A stretch of DNA of 64,000 bases from assembly GCA_004835665.1 (NCBI GenBank), contig RBKR01000008.1, forward strand, positions 434,001 through 498,000. The letters are read 5' to 3'. This document shows positions 23,833-33,303 of this stretch, in pieces. The DNA is from Phoma sp. XZ068 (lineage: Eukaryota > Ascomycota > Dothideomycetes > Pleosporales > Didymellaceae). Under the pieces are notes generated by a model, which saw only the letters and a program-made list of their open reading frames with translations, was not told where the DNA came from and searched no databases. Every line of letters begins with the position of its first letter. Within the stretch, counting starts at the first letter, position 1. Both the position numbers and the translations under genes were made by a program.

Positions 23833-24395
23833 GTGCATTGATGGCAACGAACGATGTAATATGATAATGTAGCAAATGCGCCTGTTACGGCTGCATTGAA
23901 TGAATGGAATCTGAATCCTAAATATCTTCAATCTTGAAACTCGATGTGTTTGTGATCCCACGCAACGTCATTGTTTGTCTTATGCATGCATATGTCACCA
24001 TATTCTGACAGCTTCTGGCACTAGCTCTGAGCTCGAACGCAATTCACCTACATTGCACGATCAGGAATTAACCATCGTCAATAATCAGATTGTAATTGAC
24101 AACCCGATGAAATAGAAAGCTGCAGCGTGACACTTGAGTGCGTCGAGACCAATCGTGGTGAGTGGAGAGCCGCGTGTTCTGTCGTACGTCATGAGGGGCT
24201 GGAGCTGGCCTGGAGCTCATGTGGGGTAAACACATCATCTGGCCACAACTCCCCTGAAGCTTTCCACACCCGAATCAATTCTTCTCACAATCTTCTCAAC
24301 TGTGCATTTCATAAAGCGTGACTGAACGTAAGTGCATTCAGGTTTGAACACACCTGGATGTCTGATTGACCTCCTTCTAGCTCACAAAACACACA
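23833..24395. other. spacer with 5' UTR intron of the glycine-rich gene
   Basis: Contains the ptr2 3' flank and the promoter of the next gene. A likely 5' UTR intron runs 24328-24380 (GTAAGT to TTCTAG), ending 15 bp before the ATG. No open frame above 64 codons is present. Confidence 0.5.
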
Positions 24396-25617
24396 ATGTC
24401 CTACAACGATTCATACGGCGGTGGAGGCGGTGAGCGCCGCAACGAAAGCTATGGTGGTGGAGGCAGTGGAGGCAGTGGAGGCAATGGTGGCTACGGACGA
24501 GACGATGACCGCCGCCAGGAAGGATACGGTGGTGGCCGCCAAGAAGGCTACGGCGGAGGACGCCAGGAAGGTGGACGTCAGGAAGGAGGATACAGCGAAG
24601 AAGGACGTCACCATGGCGGCGGCGGCGGCGGGGGTGGTTACAGCGGAGAGGAGAGACGCCATGAGGGTGGCGGTGGCTACGGTGACCGCCCAAGCGGAGG
24701 TGGTTATGGAGGAGGCGATGACAGGCGTCAAGAAGGAGGCTATGGTGGAGGCCGTCAAGAAGGATACAGTGGAGGTGGAGGCGGAGGCGGAGGCTACGGC
24801 AACGACCGCCCCAGCGGCGGCAATGGTGGCTACGGCCAAGACGAGCGCCGCCACGAGACAGGCGGCTATGGCGAAGGTCGCCCAAGCGGTGGCCAGGGAT
24901 ACGGCGACAACGACAGACCCTCAGGCGGCAACAGTGGAGGAAGCGGTGGCTATGGCCAAGGCTCTTCAGGAGGCTATGGCGGCGGCTCTGGCAACCACGG
25001 TGGCCAGCACTCTTCTGGTACTTCATATGGCGGCGGTGGTGGCTACGGTGGCAGCTCAGATGAGTACGGAGAGGCAGCTCAACACGCTCAACAGGATGCT
25101 GGCTCCTCAGGAGACGCAAACCTCTTCGGTGCCGCCCTTGGCCTGCTTTCCGGCAACAAGCAGAAGCTCCAGAACGAGGACATTGACGAAGACGATGCCA
25201 TCCAGCAGCACGAGAAGTTCTACGGCAACCAGCAGGGCGGCAACCACCAAGCCAGCTCGAACAATGTCGGTGCAGCTGCTGCCATGCAGGCCTTGAAAAT
25301 GTTCAACGGCGGTAGCCAGCAGCAGGCTCAGGGTGGCCAAAACAAATTCATTGGGTTGGCCATGTCCCAGGCTGCACAGCTGTTCGACAAGCAGCAGAGT
25401 CAGGGCAAGACAGTAAGGAAACTTGATCTTCATTGATAGTTCAGCGGCTAACGCTTTTCAGGATCCCAGTGCAACCAAGCAGGATGCTGTTGCCCAGGCC
25501 GCTCAAATGGCTCTCAAGTTCTACATGAAGAGCGAGATGGGTGGAGGTGGAGCTTCTGGCGGCAGCTCAGGAGGCCTTGGAGGCTTGCTCAACCTTGCCA
25601 GCAAGTTTATGAAGTAG
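24396..25617 (+). CDS. glycine-rich low-complexity protein with conserved-looking C-terminal module
   Basis: Two exons, 24396-25412 and 25462-25617, with a 49-bp GT-AG intron; about 390 residues. Residues 1-230 are low complexity, built from Gly, Arg, Gln, Glu, Ser and Tyr, with repeated RRQEGGYGGGRQEGY-like and DRPSGG units and a run of six Gly. The C-terminal 160 residues are different: predicted helices with many Ala, Gln and Leu (ANLFGAALGLLSG, AAAMQALKMFNGG, DAVAQAAQMALKFYMKS), ending in LLNLASKFMK. The C-terminal region resembles a domain of unknown function found in fungal Gly-rich proteins (recalled, not searched). The Gly/Arg/Tyr composition resembles phase-separating or RNA-associated proteins, but no RNA-binding motif is visible. 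No signal peptide. Confidence 0.82.
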
Positions 25618-26295
25618 AGGTCTGCACATCAACAGGCTCTCTTCATTGATAAAAGAAATTAGATAAACATGAATGCATGCCCCAAGCGGCTCTGAACTAC
25701 TACTGAGAGACGCAGATACCAAAACCTTGATTTGCTGCGGGGTTGATTGCGGCAAAGACATCTTCAGCTTTCCTAAGCGAACGTCAGTGAAATGTGGCGT
25801 ACATGTACCAATGATGTAACAACAGCATATCTCAGGCTTGCATCCGCTAAGAAATAAGTACACTGAAAGGGAATTCCGGCCTTCCGACACGGACCGAAAG
25901 AACATCAATTACTCTGAGGATTCCTCACCCCATACTTGTCCGCAGCTTTTCGATACATCGCTGATCTTTCCAAGTCACAACCTGTTCTATCAACAAAGGG
26001 CCTGATCCGGCAATCAGACACGCGACCATTTGTAGCGCGGACCACAAAACAAGCAAATCGGAAGGATCCCCTCCCCAAACCAATCTAGGCCCATGACGAT
26101 ATGCCTCAAAGATCAGACTGTGCTTTTTGCTGTCTAACTACTCTCAGGTAAGCTGTACATCTAACAGGATGGAAACTGGACGCGCAAGCTTCAGCCTCAC
26201 ATAATCAGGCTTTGTCCCCTTCATGTCCTTAGGATCGCTGACTTATTGTTCGATTTTACAGCAAGTTCTCTCAGGTCTAGGAAGCGCTTGTCAAC
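25618..26295. other. spacer before the arylsulfotransferase-like gene
   Basis: Contains the 3' flank of the glycine-rich gene and the promoter of the next gene. Minus-strand frames reach only 113 codons and are not recognisable. Confidence 0.5.
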
Positions 26296-28083
26296 ATGCA
26301 CCTCCTTACAATTGCTACCCACTTCGGCTTCCTCGGACTCTTGCCACCAGCACATTCTCAGGATTCTGTCAGCTATGACCTCGATACATACGGTGCGGAT
26401 GATGCTAAAGGAACTCCTACTCAATCTTATATGTCGAATACAAACGTAAAGCCACCACAAATGCAGATCAACAAGAATGAATCAGGACTTGCGGACGGGT
26501 ACGTGTTTTTGGGCATGGATGGAGAGCCAACGAGTGGGCAGAATTGGCCAACAATATATGGTGAGTGAGCTCGAGCACATCTAGACCTCGTCCACGCAGT
26601 AATAACCACAATCTCAGATTTCTCCCAGGAACGAATGGGCACACTAGTCTGGACTGGCAACTACACCGAGCCATTCGACTTCAAGACACAGACCTACAAA
26701 GGCCAGCCAGTGCTCACATTCTGGTCTGGCGAGCTCGAGAATGGATTCGGTCGTGGGTCCTACTACATCCTCAACCAATCATATGTAGAAATTGCCCGCC
26801 TCCAGGCCAGTCGCTTCGGCGACGAGATGGGCGATATTCATGAGTTCACCATCACGAGTGATGACACTGCAATGATCCCAATATATCATGCGATACCATG
26901 GAACCTAACGGAAACTGGTGGAGTGGAGAATGGCTGGTTATTCGACAATACGTTGCAGGAAATTAATATCGAGACCGGTGAGCTCATCTTCGAGTGGAAC
27001 GCAAGCACTCATGTTGGTATCAACGAGTCGTACAACACCCTTCCCGAAGATGTTGGCAGGGCTGAAGGCTCGCCGTGGGACTATTTTCATATCAACTCCA
27101 TCAAGAAAGACGTGAGCGGCGATTATCTTGTATCAGCGCGAGTTATGAACTGCATCTACAAAATATCTGGAACAGACGGCCATATCATCTGGCGTCTGAA
27201 CGGAAAGCAGTCCGACTTTCAAATCGAGGATGCCGCCCGTTTCGCATTTCAGCACGACGCTCGTTGGATAGATGACAAGAATCAGACCCAGATGACGCTC
27301 TTCGATAATGGCCCTACAAACGACATCGCGTACTCTCGCGGTCTCCTCCTAGATGTTAACCAAAACAACATGACAGTCACGCTTGCTCGAGAATTCACCA
27401 ACGGCGTGAAAACATTCTCACAATTTGAAGGCAGTATGCAAACTGTCCAACTCTCAAGTGGGGAATCGAACTACCTGATCGGTTACGGAACTCAGCCGTA
27501 CTTTGCAGAACTAAATGCACAAGGTGATGTCTTTTTGGACGTTCAGTTTGGAAAGACGAACGCTGTGAATAGTTACCGCGCATACAAGCTCCCCTGGCAA
27601 GGTAAGCCGCTCACCAAGCCAGACGTTCACTGGGACAAAAACGGCAACAAGGCGTACTTCTCTTGGAACGGCCAAACAGATTGCGAGAATTGGGTTGTGT
27701 ACACAGCAAATGCGACAAACTCATCCACTTGGTCGAACGTGACCACCGCACGCCGGACTGGGTTCGAGACAACGATCGACCTAACGAATGTCCAGCTTGA
27801 TACGTATGTACGGGGGAAAGCGGTCAATAGCTCAGGCGCTGTCTTGGGTTGGACACAGGCCAGTGACGGCAACCAGCTATTTGATGCGCCCAATAATATC
27901 CAGGAGAGCATTTCAGCAAATCCTTCCACAGCGAGCAGTATTGCGCCTTCCAGCAGCGGAACAACGTCAACTGCTGCCAGTTCTTCCACATCGACTGCTG
28001 CTGCGGCAAGAGCGACACGAGAAGTTATGGAGCAGGTGTATGTGGCCGCAGTGGTCGTTGTGGGCAGCCTCGCCTTCTTTTGA
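26296..28083 (+). CDS. secreted arylsulfotransferase-like (ASST) protein, probably GPI-anchored
   Basis: Two exons, 26296-26560 and 26618-28083, with a 57-bp GT-AG intron; 576 residues. A short hydrophobic N-terminus (MHLLTIATHFGFLGLLPPAHS) is a plausible signal peptide. The body is rich in WxxN-, DxNG- and NxT/S-type segments and includes SPWDYFHINSIKKD, GHIIWRLNGK and FQHDARWI, matching the beta-propeller ASST family of fungi. A Ser/Thr-rich stretch (about residues 525-555) is followed by a hydrophobic tail (VYVAAVVVVGSLAFF) at the very C-terminus, the pattern of a GPI attachment signal. At least eight NxS/T sites suggest heavy glycosylation. ASST enzymes transfer sulfate between phenols in bacteria; whether fungal members are catalytic is unknown to me. 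Confidence 0.85.
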
Positions 28084-28558
28084 GCGCCTAGCCAATACAG
28101 TAAGCATCCTACCAATGTGGAGAAGGAAGGCAGGGTGGAACCGTGAAGACCGTAGCATAGCGTCACTGCGCTCAGCTAGTGACCGCACATGCTCCACTTT
28201 CTTACCTCGACAAACTCCAAAAAACTCGACTTCAATTCGACGGGGGTTTTGATAGTCGGAAGCGGAATTACAACAACGCTGATGGAGCGACTGCACGATG
28301 TCACGCGGACCAGTTACTTGGCCTCAGGCCTCCCTCCCAGCCATCTCGCTAAAAATAGCGATGCTGCATCCTTTACAGTGGTTACCGCGGCAGTCACACC
28401 GGAACGTGAGACTCACTGCAGCTTCAGGCATCCTAACACGAAGGGCTGAACCTTTCTGTATAGCGATTTCTCGTTTCAGTCTCTCCTTCGACGTTTTCCG
28501 TCCAGCAGCCTTGATTTGATCATTGAGCACCAAACCTAAAAGTCATTTGGCGAGCAAC
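28084..28558. other. spacer between two surface-protein genes
   Basis: About 475 bp with frames of at most 109 codons that overlap the neighbouring genes. Nothing recognisable is present; the promoter of the gene at 28559 must lie here. Confidence 0.45.
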
Positions 28559-29209
28559 ATGGTGATCTCGAGCGTAACAGCAACAACCACCTACCCCTTT
28601 ATGATAACAACCTACACAAACCCTTCACCCAGTACTCCATCCTCATATCCTACTACCTACACCGATACAAAATTCCTTCCTCATATTAGCGCCGATACGT
28701 GGTGCGCCTCCGCCATCGCCTACCCGAACATTGAGGGACCATCGGGCCTGAAACCCGCCTGTGTTATCAGCAATGCTGCCGACATCAATCCCAACGCATT
28801 CTGGGACGTCTATGAATGCTGCCCTGGACACGACATATCTGCATATGGATACTTAGTTACAGGCGGTGAGGTGGGGAACCCAGGCATTTGTATGATGCAA
28901 TGTACTGTAGGTGACGGGAATGGGACGACGTGGCAGCAGGTTGGGGAATGTCTGCAGAAAAGAGTTGGAAAGGTGGTTTGTGCGCCGAGATATGAGGAGA
29001 GGAATCACACGATGCTCAAGAGCAGTACTACAAGAAGTGAGCTGCCAAGTATATCCGCATCAAGAGGAGGAGGCCAATCAAGTAATACTGCGGCTGGCTC
29101 TACGGGTGCTGCTGCTTCATTTGATGTTGTGCATGCGAGTAGTTCGAGGCTTGGACTCTTCGCATTCGCGCTAGTTGCTGTGATTTCGGCGGCTGGGATG
29201 TTCTTGTAA
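28559..29209 (+). CDS. small Ser/Thr-rich protein with C-terminal hydrophobic tail, unknown function
   Basis: A single-exon gene of 216 residues. The N-terminus is Thr/Ser/Pro/Tyr-rich (residues 1-45). The middle holds nine Cys, including WCASAIAYP, ACVISNAAD, ECCPGHD and MMQCTVGDGNGTTWQQ, and resembles the Cys-containing ectodomain of other Ser/Thr-rich fungal surface proteins. Two or more NxS/T sites occur. A Ser/Gly-rich spacer is followed by LGLFAFALVAVISAAGMFL at the C-terminus, fitting a GPI signal or a tail anchor. No clear N-terminal signal peptide is visible from the first ATG, so the start may be missed or the protein is tail-anchored. I do not recognise a named family. An in-frame TTG lies 36 bp upstream, but no ATG. 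Confidence 0.65.
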   Translation: MVISSVTATTTYPFMITTYTNPSPSTPSSYPTTYTDTKFLPHISADTWCASAIAYPNIEGPSGLKPACVISNAADINPNAFWDVYECCPGHDISAYGYLVTGGEVGNPGICMMQCTVGDGNGTTWQQVGECLQKRVGKVVCAPRYEERNHTMLKSSTTRSELPSISASRGGGQSSNTAAGSTGAAASFDVVHASSSRLGLFAFALVAVISAAGMFL

Positions 29210-29653
29210 GTGGTCTACGGTATGACAGACGCCTCGGAGCCTGTACAAAAAGGTCAATTGGTATAATCCAACGTCCTTTGCAAGCACACGTTTCTTCTTC
29301 TAAATTGGTCAACTTTAATAGTTTAATGAGAGCCTTCGTACTGTAAGATTCGCAAGGAAAAGCCTACCTTTTGTTTCTTTATGACTTGGTCGTTTGCTGA
29401 GGTATATACTGAATGATAACCCAGTACATTGCTAGTACTGACCATCATAACACTGTATATTTTGTGAAACCAGCTGTAGAGGTAATCCAGGATGATTTCC
29501 AGGCAACACAGGCAAGGTACGAGCACACAGTTTGTCAGAACTACGCGGTAGACGTGTTAGATAAAGGCGTCTGCAGCACGAACCTCAGCACCATCCATAG
29601 CATGACAAACGAACGGCCACCGCATCTCAGAGAGAATTCTGTATTCAGTCTTC

Positions 29654-30584
29654 CTACATCTCCGCAGATTCTACGACCAGCTTGATCAACTCATCCGGCT
29701 TACTCCAATTCGGACAATGCCCCGAATCGATCTTCTTCACGTCAACCTTGCTTCCACTAACCTCCTCAATGGTATCGATAAAACGTTGTTGAGTCTCCGG
29801 AGTAATCACTACATCTTTTTCACAAAAGATGTAAGTAAGAGGAATATCCTTATAACTCGCCTGCGTGACTGCGCTCTGGAAAGCAATCGCAGAATGATGG
29901 GGGAGCGGGGGCGTCAGCTCGTAGGCCCTGGCGAATGGAATGTCGTTGAGGACGTATTGGGCCATGAGCACAGGGTCCATGTGCATGTATCCGTCCTGTA
30001 GTGTAATTAGCTTTATACTACCAATTCCTTTGACCATTTCTGCTGGAACTCGCTTAAGAAGACGAGGCGCCGTCAAGATCTGCGGTGACAGGGGTGTGAC
30101 AATGCTGCCCGCACAAGTCACCAGCACGAGCACTCTAGGTTGACAGATAGGAAAGGGGTAAACTTACCACCTCCTCAGGCAAGGCACCCGGCACCAATTT
30201 CATAGCAGTGACTTGCGTCTCGCCCACCTTTGGCGCCGTAGCACTCAGGAACACCAATCTCTTTACGCCTCCCTTCCCCTCATCACCCCGCTTCACACCC
30301 AAACCCGCCAATGCCTCAGTAGTAACACTTCCTCCATAACTATGCGCCAGAACAACAACCTCAGTTCCCTCGGCGATCAGTCTCTCCACTACAGCCCTCA
30401 CGTGCCCCGCATCATCTTGCAGCGTCGCAGGTGGCAGCGGGGTACGTTTCTGGGTGGAAGGCAGATTGATTGCAAAGGCGGGGAAGCCTTGGGCGCGGAG
30501 ACGGGTGAGACAATCGTCATAGGTGCCCTTGGCTGAGAACGAGCCAGGAACGATGACGATTGTTGGGTTGGTAACGGTAGGCAT
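29654..30584 (-). CDS. alpha/beta hydrolase (AB hydrolase-1/esterase-like)
   Basis: Two exons in the preferred model, 30584-30168 and 29995-29654, with a 172-bp intron; 252 residues. The nucleophile motif is VLAHSYGGS (about residues 79-87), a variant of GxSxG. The acid is likely the Asp in FCEKDVVITP and the His is in SGHCPNWSKP near the C-terminus. An opening VPGSFSAKGTYDD fits the oxyanion loop. The donor at 30167 (GTAAGT) is strong, but two acceptors keep frame: CTACAG at 29998-29996, after a CTAAT branch, and CCGCAG ending at 30080, which would give an 88-bp intron and 28 extra residues. I prefer the first because it joins PEEV directly to DGYMHMDP, the spacing expected in this family. 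The substrate is unknown; the protein is probably cytosolic. Confidence 0.8.
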
Positions 30585-31092
30585 GGTGATGAATGTTGAA
30601 CGAGGTGGTTGTAAGATAGGGTTTCAGACTTGATATGAATGAGAGCTCGAACTTTATACCATTTCTAAGTCACATCTACTCTTGGCATAAGCCTGATTTA
30701 GTCAGATCAATGTTGGTATATTACATCAGCATAATTGCACTCAGCTCAACCTTGGCTCTATTCTGCTCAGGCTGAGCTGGGGCTCGCTCATGACTGAAAC
30801 CATGGTGTCTCAGGCTGTTCATGCTCAGGCCCCATTGAGCTCCTCTTCTTGATTGCGATGCTGGTTCTGGTCACCCCAAAACCACTGCTCTCCCTATCGA
30901 AGCATCAAGCGTTAATGCTAAACCTATCGCTCAGCCTAATACAACTTTCACTATCAACTGTCTCTGTTCTGCTATGCGATTCTTTCGAGTCGACGTAAGA
31001 AGGACTTCTCTTATACCGCAACCCTGATCTCCGCCTTGTCTTTAAAAGTAAGAGAACTTTAATGATAAACTAGCGTGACGTAACTCTCGAAC
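30585..31092. other. spacer between hydrolase and kinase-like genes
   Basis: About 510 bp. It contains several copies of GCTCAGGC or its complement around 30690-30935 and a TGTTGG at 30711 that might mark a degraded LTR start; this is not supported further. No open frame was recognised. Confidence 0.4.
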
Positions 31093-32236
31093 TTATCTAA
31101 GTCTAACACTTTTGAACCATGGGTGTTCTAATGCCTGCGTTGCAGTAATCCGCCTCTTAGGATCTAAACTCATCATAGAAAGGACAAGATGTTTAAAGTT
31201 GTCGTCCTTAACTCCGGGCCATGTCGAGAAATGCTTGTACCCATGGTCGTCGTCGTCTTTGCCGTCGTAAGCATTGCTCAGCAGCTGCAAGCTGAGCTCG
31301 TCGTCCCCAACATGCGTCAAAAGCCCGTTGATTCCATCTCTGTCGCCAAAGTATGACACTTGTCTCTGCAAACGAACCATCGAGGCTAACGCCCCTTGGT
31401 CCGTATACTGCCGCATGTCTTCATCCGGCCCAAAGATGACAGGACCGAGTACAGCGTATACGCACTTTATTCTGCAGTCAGAGTAACCATGCTTCCTGGA
31501 TGAAGATAAGGCTTACCATGGCTCCAAAGGAGAATATGTCCGTGGGCTTGTTGAGTTCAGCCCGAAGATGTCCTTCCGGACTCCGCCAATTATCATTCCC
31601 TGGGAGCATCCCCTTGATACACCGGCCTTTCGGCAAGTACGCTGCATTTTCGAGGTCCGTCAACTGTGCCTTCTCAACGACGAGCTCGCTGCCGGTCCTA
31701 TGGAAATCAACCATGACATTATCCGGCTTCACATCTGAACATCACATTGTCAGTTCTGGAAATCAAGCCAATCAGCGTTACACACCTAAGTGGACGACAT
31801 CCTGGCTATGCAGGTCAACAAGACCCTGCAAGCTTGCCTTCAGAATCTCTTTCCTCGCTTTCAGGGGAATTCGATTCTTGACAAGGGTCAGGAAGTCCTC
31901 GTTGAGAAATCGATACACAAATATTCTTTGACCAGGAATGCTGTCAGTCGGAAGTCGCAAATATGGACTGGCCTTGATCTGAGCTCGAGTGTTGGATTCG
32001 AACGCCGTGAATATATTCTCCGGGATGTCTTTTAGGACGAAGATTTCTTCGTCGGATCTGCAGATTCTTAGTTAAATGATCAACGCAAAAGATTACGAGG
32101 AAAAACCAGACCTGGCGAGCCAAACGCGCCCGATTTGCGGCCGCTCTTGGATGAGTTGTTTGAAAGCATAGCTGCGCCCCGTAGCTCCTGTGTAGTTTGC
32201 CGAAGAAGCCGCCATCCTCACAGCGGTTCGAAACAT
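31093..32236 (-). CDS. atypical protein kinase-like protein
   Basis: Four exons: 32236-32112, 32057-31786, 31734-31517 and 31464-31093; about 328 residues. Introns are 51-54 bp. The last acceptor (AAAG) is chosen because it restores CVYAVLGPVIFGPDED. The kinase fold is recognisable: FVLKDI supplies the likely beta-3 Lys. HLDVKPDNVMVD (about residues 131-142) is the catalytic loop with Leu in place of the Arg of HRD. TDLENA replaces the DFG motif. NWRSPEGHLR and DIFSFGAMC correspond to the APE and helix-F regions, and MMSLDPKRRITATQALEHPWF is the usual C-lobe end. No glycine-rich loop is seen. This pattern suits a fungal-expanded kinase-like family; activity is doubtful. The first donor (GTCTGG) is weak. 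Confidence 0.8.
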
Positions 32237-33303
32237 ATCGAGTCTATTGACACCAGAATGAGGGCTGGTGAATGAATGGACGTAGGGAAGGGATGCTTCT
32301 CGTAAGCGCCGACTCGCCGAGGCTTGATCGCTTTTACGTGAGGAATTAATCGCGGTGGCTCAAGCAAGCCTACGGCGGGCTCATGCTGCTTCCTCATAGC
32401 TCACGCTATTCCACTGCGTAATCGAGGTTCAGATATGGAGAAAGCTTTGTGTGGGAGTAGATTTCACTTTATTGTTATCCGCTGTTTGGCGCTGCTTATG
32501 CGAATGCTGACCCCCAACTCCTGCACTTTAGGCAAATGTGCAGAGCATGGCGTCTGAAGGCACGTTCCTTATTCGTGTAGGCGGCAGGTGGGCTTACTCC
32601 AGAGTGGGGTAGGAGACTGACAATTGACATTTAACCATGGCTTACATGCACGCTCTTCGATCTGAGTAAGGGTATCAGAACTCTGAAGGTACTAGTTACC
32701 ATTCCAACTCTAACTACACGACTACACTTCCCGCTATCTATACCGTGCCCACTTCCAGCCACTTTCAGTATATACACCACCCCGACTCGAACTACGCATC
32801 AAGCGTACAAGAGTCTCTCACGGCTCAAGTTCGCTTATTCTGCAATGTTCACTAAAAGTACACATTACGCTGGCGCACAATCGAAGTCGCTCAGAAATCC
32901 CGCCTAGACAATTACGCTCATGGAACACAACCACGGACACACACGAAGGAAATGAGAGATAGGAAAAGTTTGGGGCTGCTATGAGCAAGCCGGTGGTATC
33001 AAACACACAAAAAGATATAATGCCTCGAAGGGCCATGAAAGAAATGTTAACCAACCATGCCGGGTTAGCCGATAACGCCTTTTTCGATCCTGTACATCCC
33101 GCCGCTTTTCGCTTCGAAAACCCAGACCAGAGACGATGCTTAGTGAATCAATGTTCCTCCAAATAGTTGGGTTTCGGTGATGCGATGGTTGTGATGGACA
33201 CTGTCGAGGACGTTTGGAGTCGGAGGGGCTCATCAGTACTGCCTCGAAAGTCCTGTCCGTTTCTTATGGTCTCATTCGTTCGTTTGTTCAGCCAACTTTG
33301 CAC
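32237..33303. other. spacer between the kinase-like gene and rax2
   Basis: Promoter side of the kinase-like gene and 3' flank of rax2. Frames are at most 84 codons. The stretch 32690-32780 is A/C-rich. No feature recognised. Confidence 0.45.

Noticed and set aside
24382..25296. Long His/Arg-rich and Ala/Thr-rich frames in the glycine-rich gene
   Set aside because: They are shadows of the GGN/GGY codon repeats in other frames.
30711..30950. Possible solo LTR starting TGTTGG
   Set aside because: No matching end, no convincing target-site duplication and no second copy in the window.
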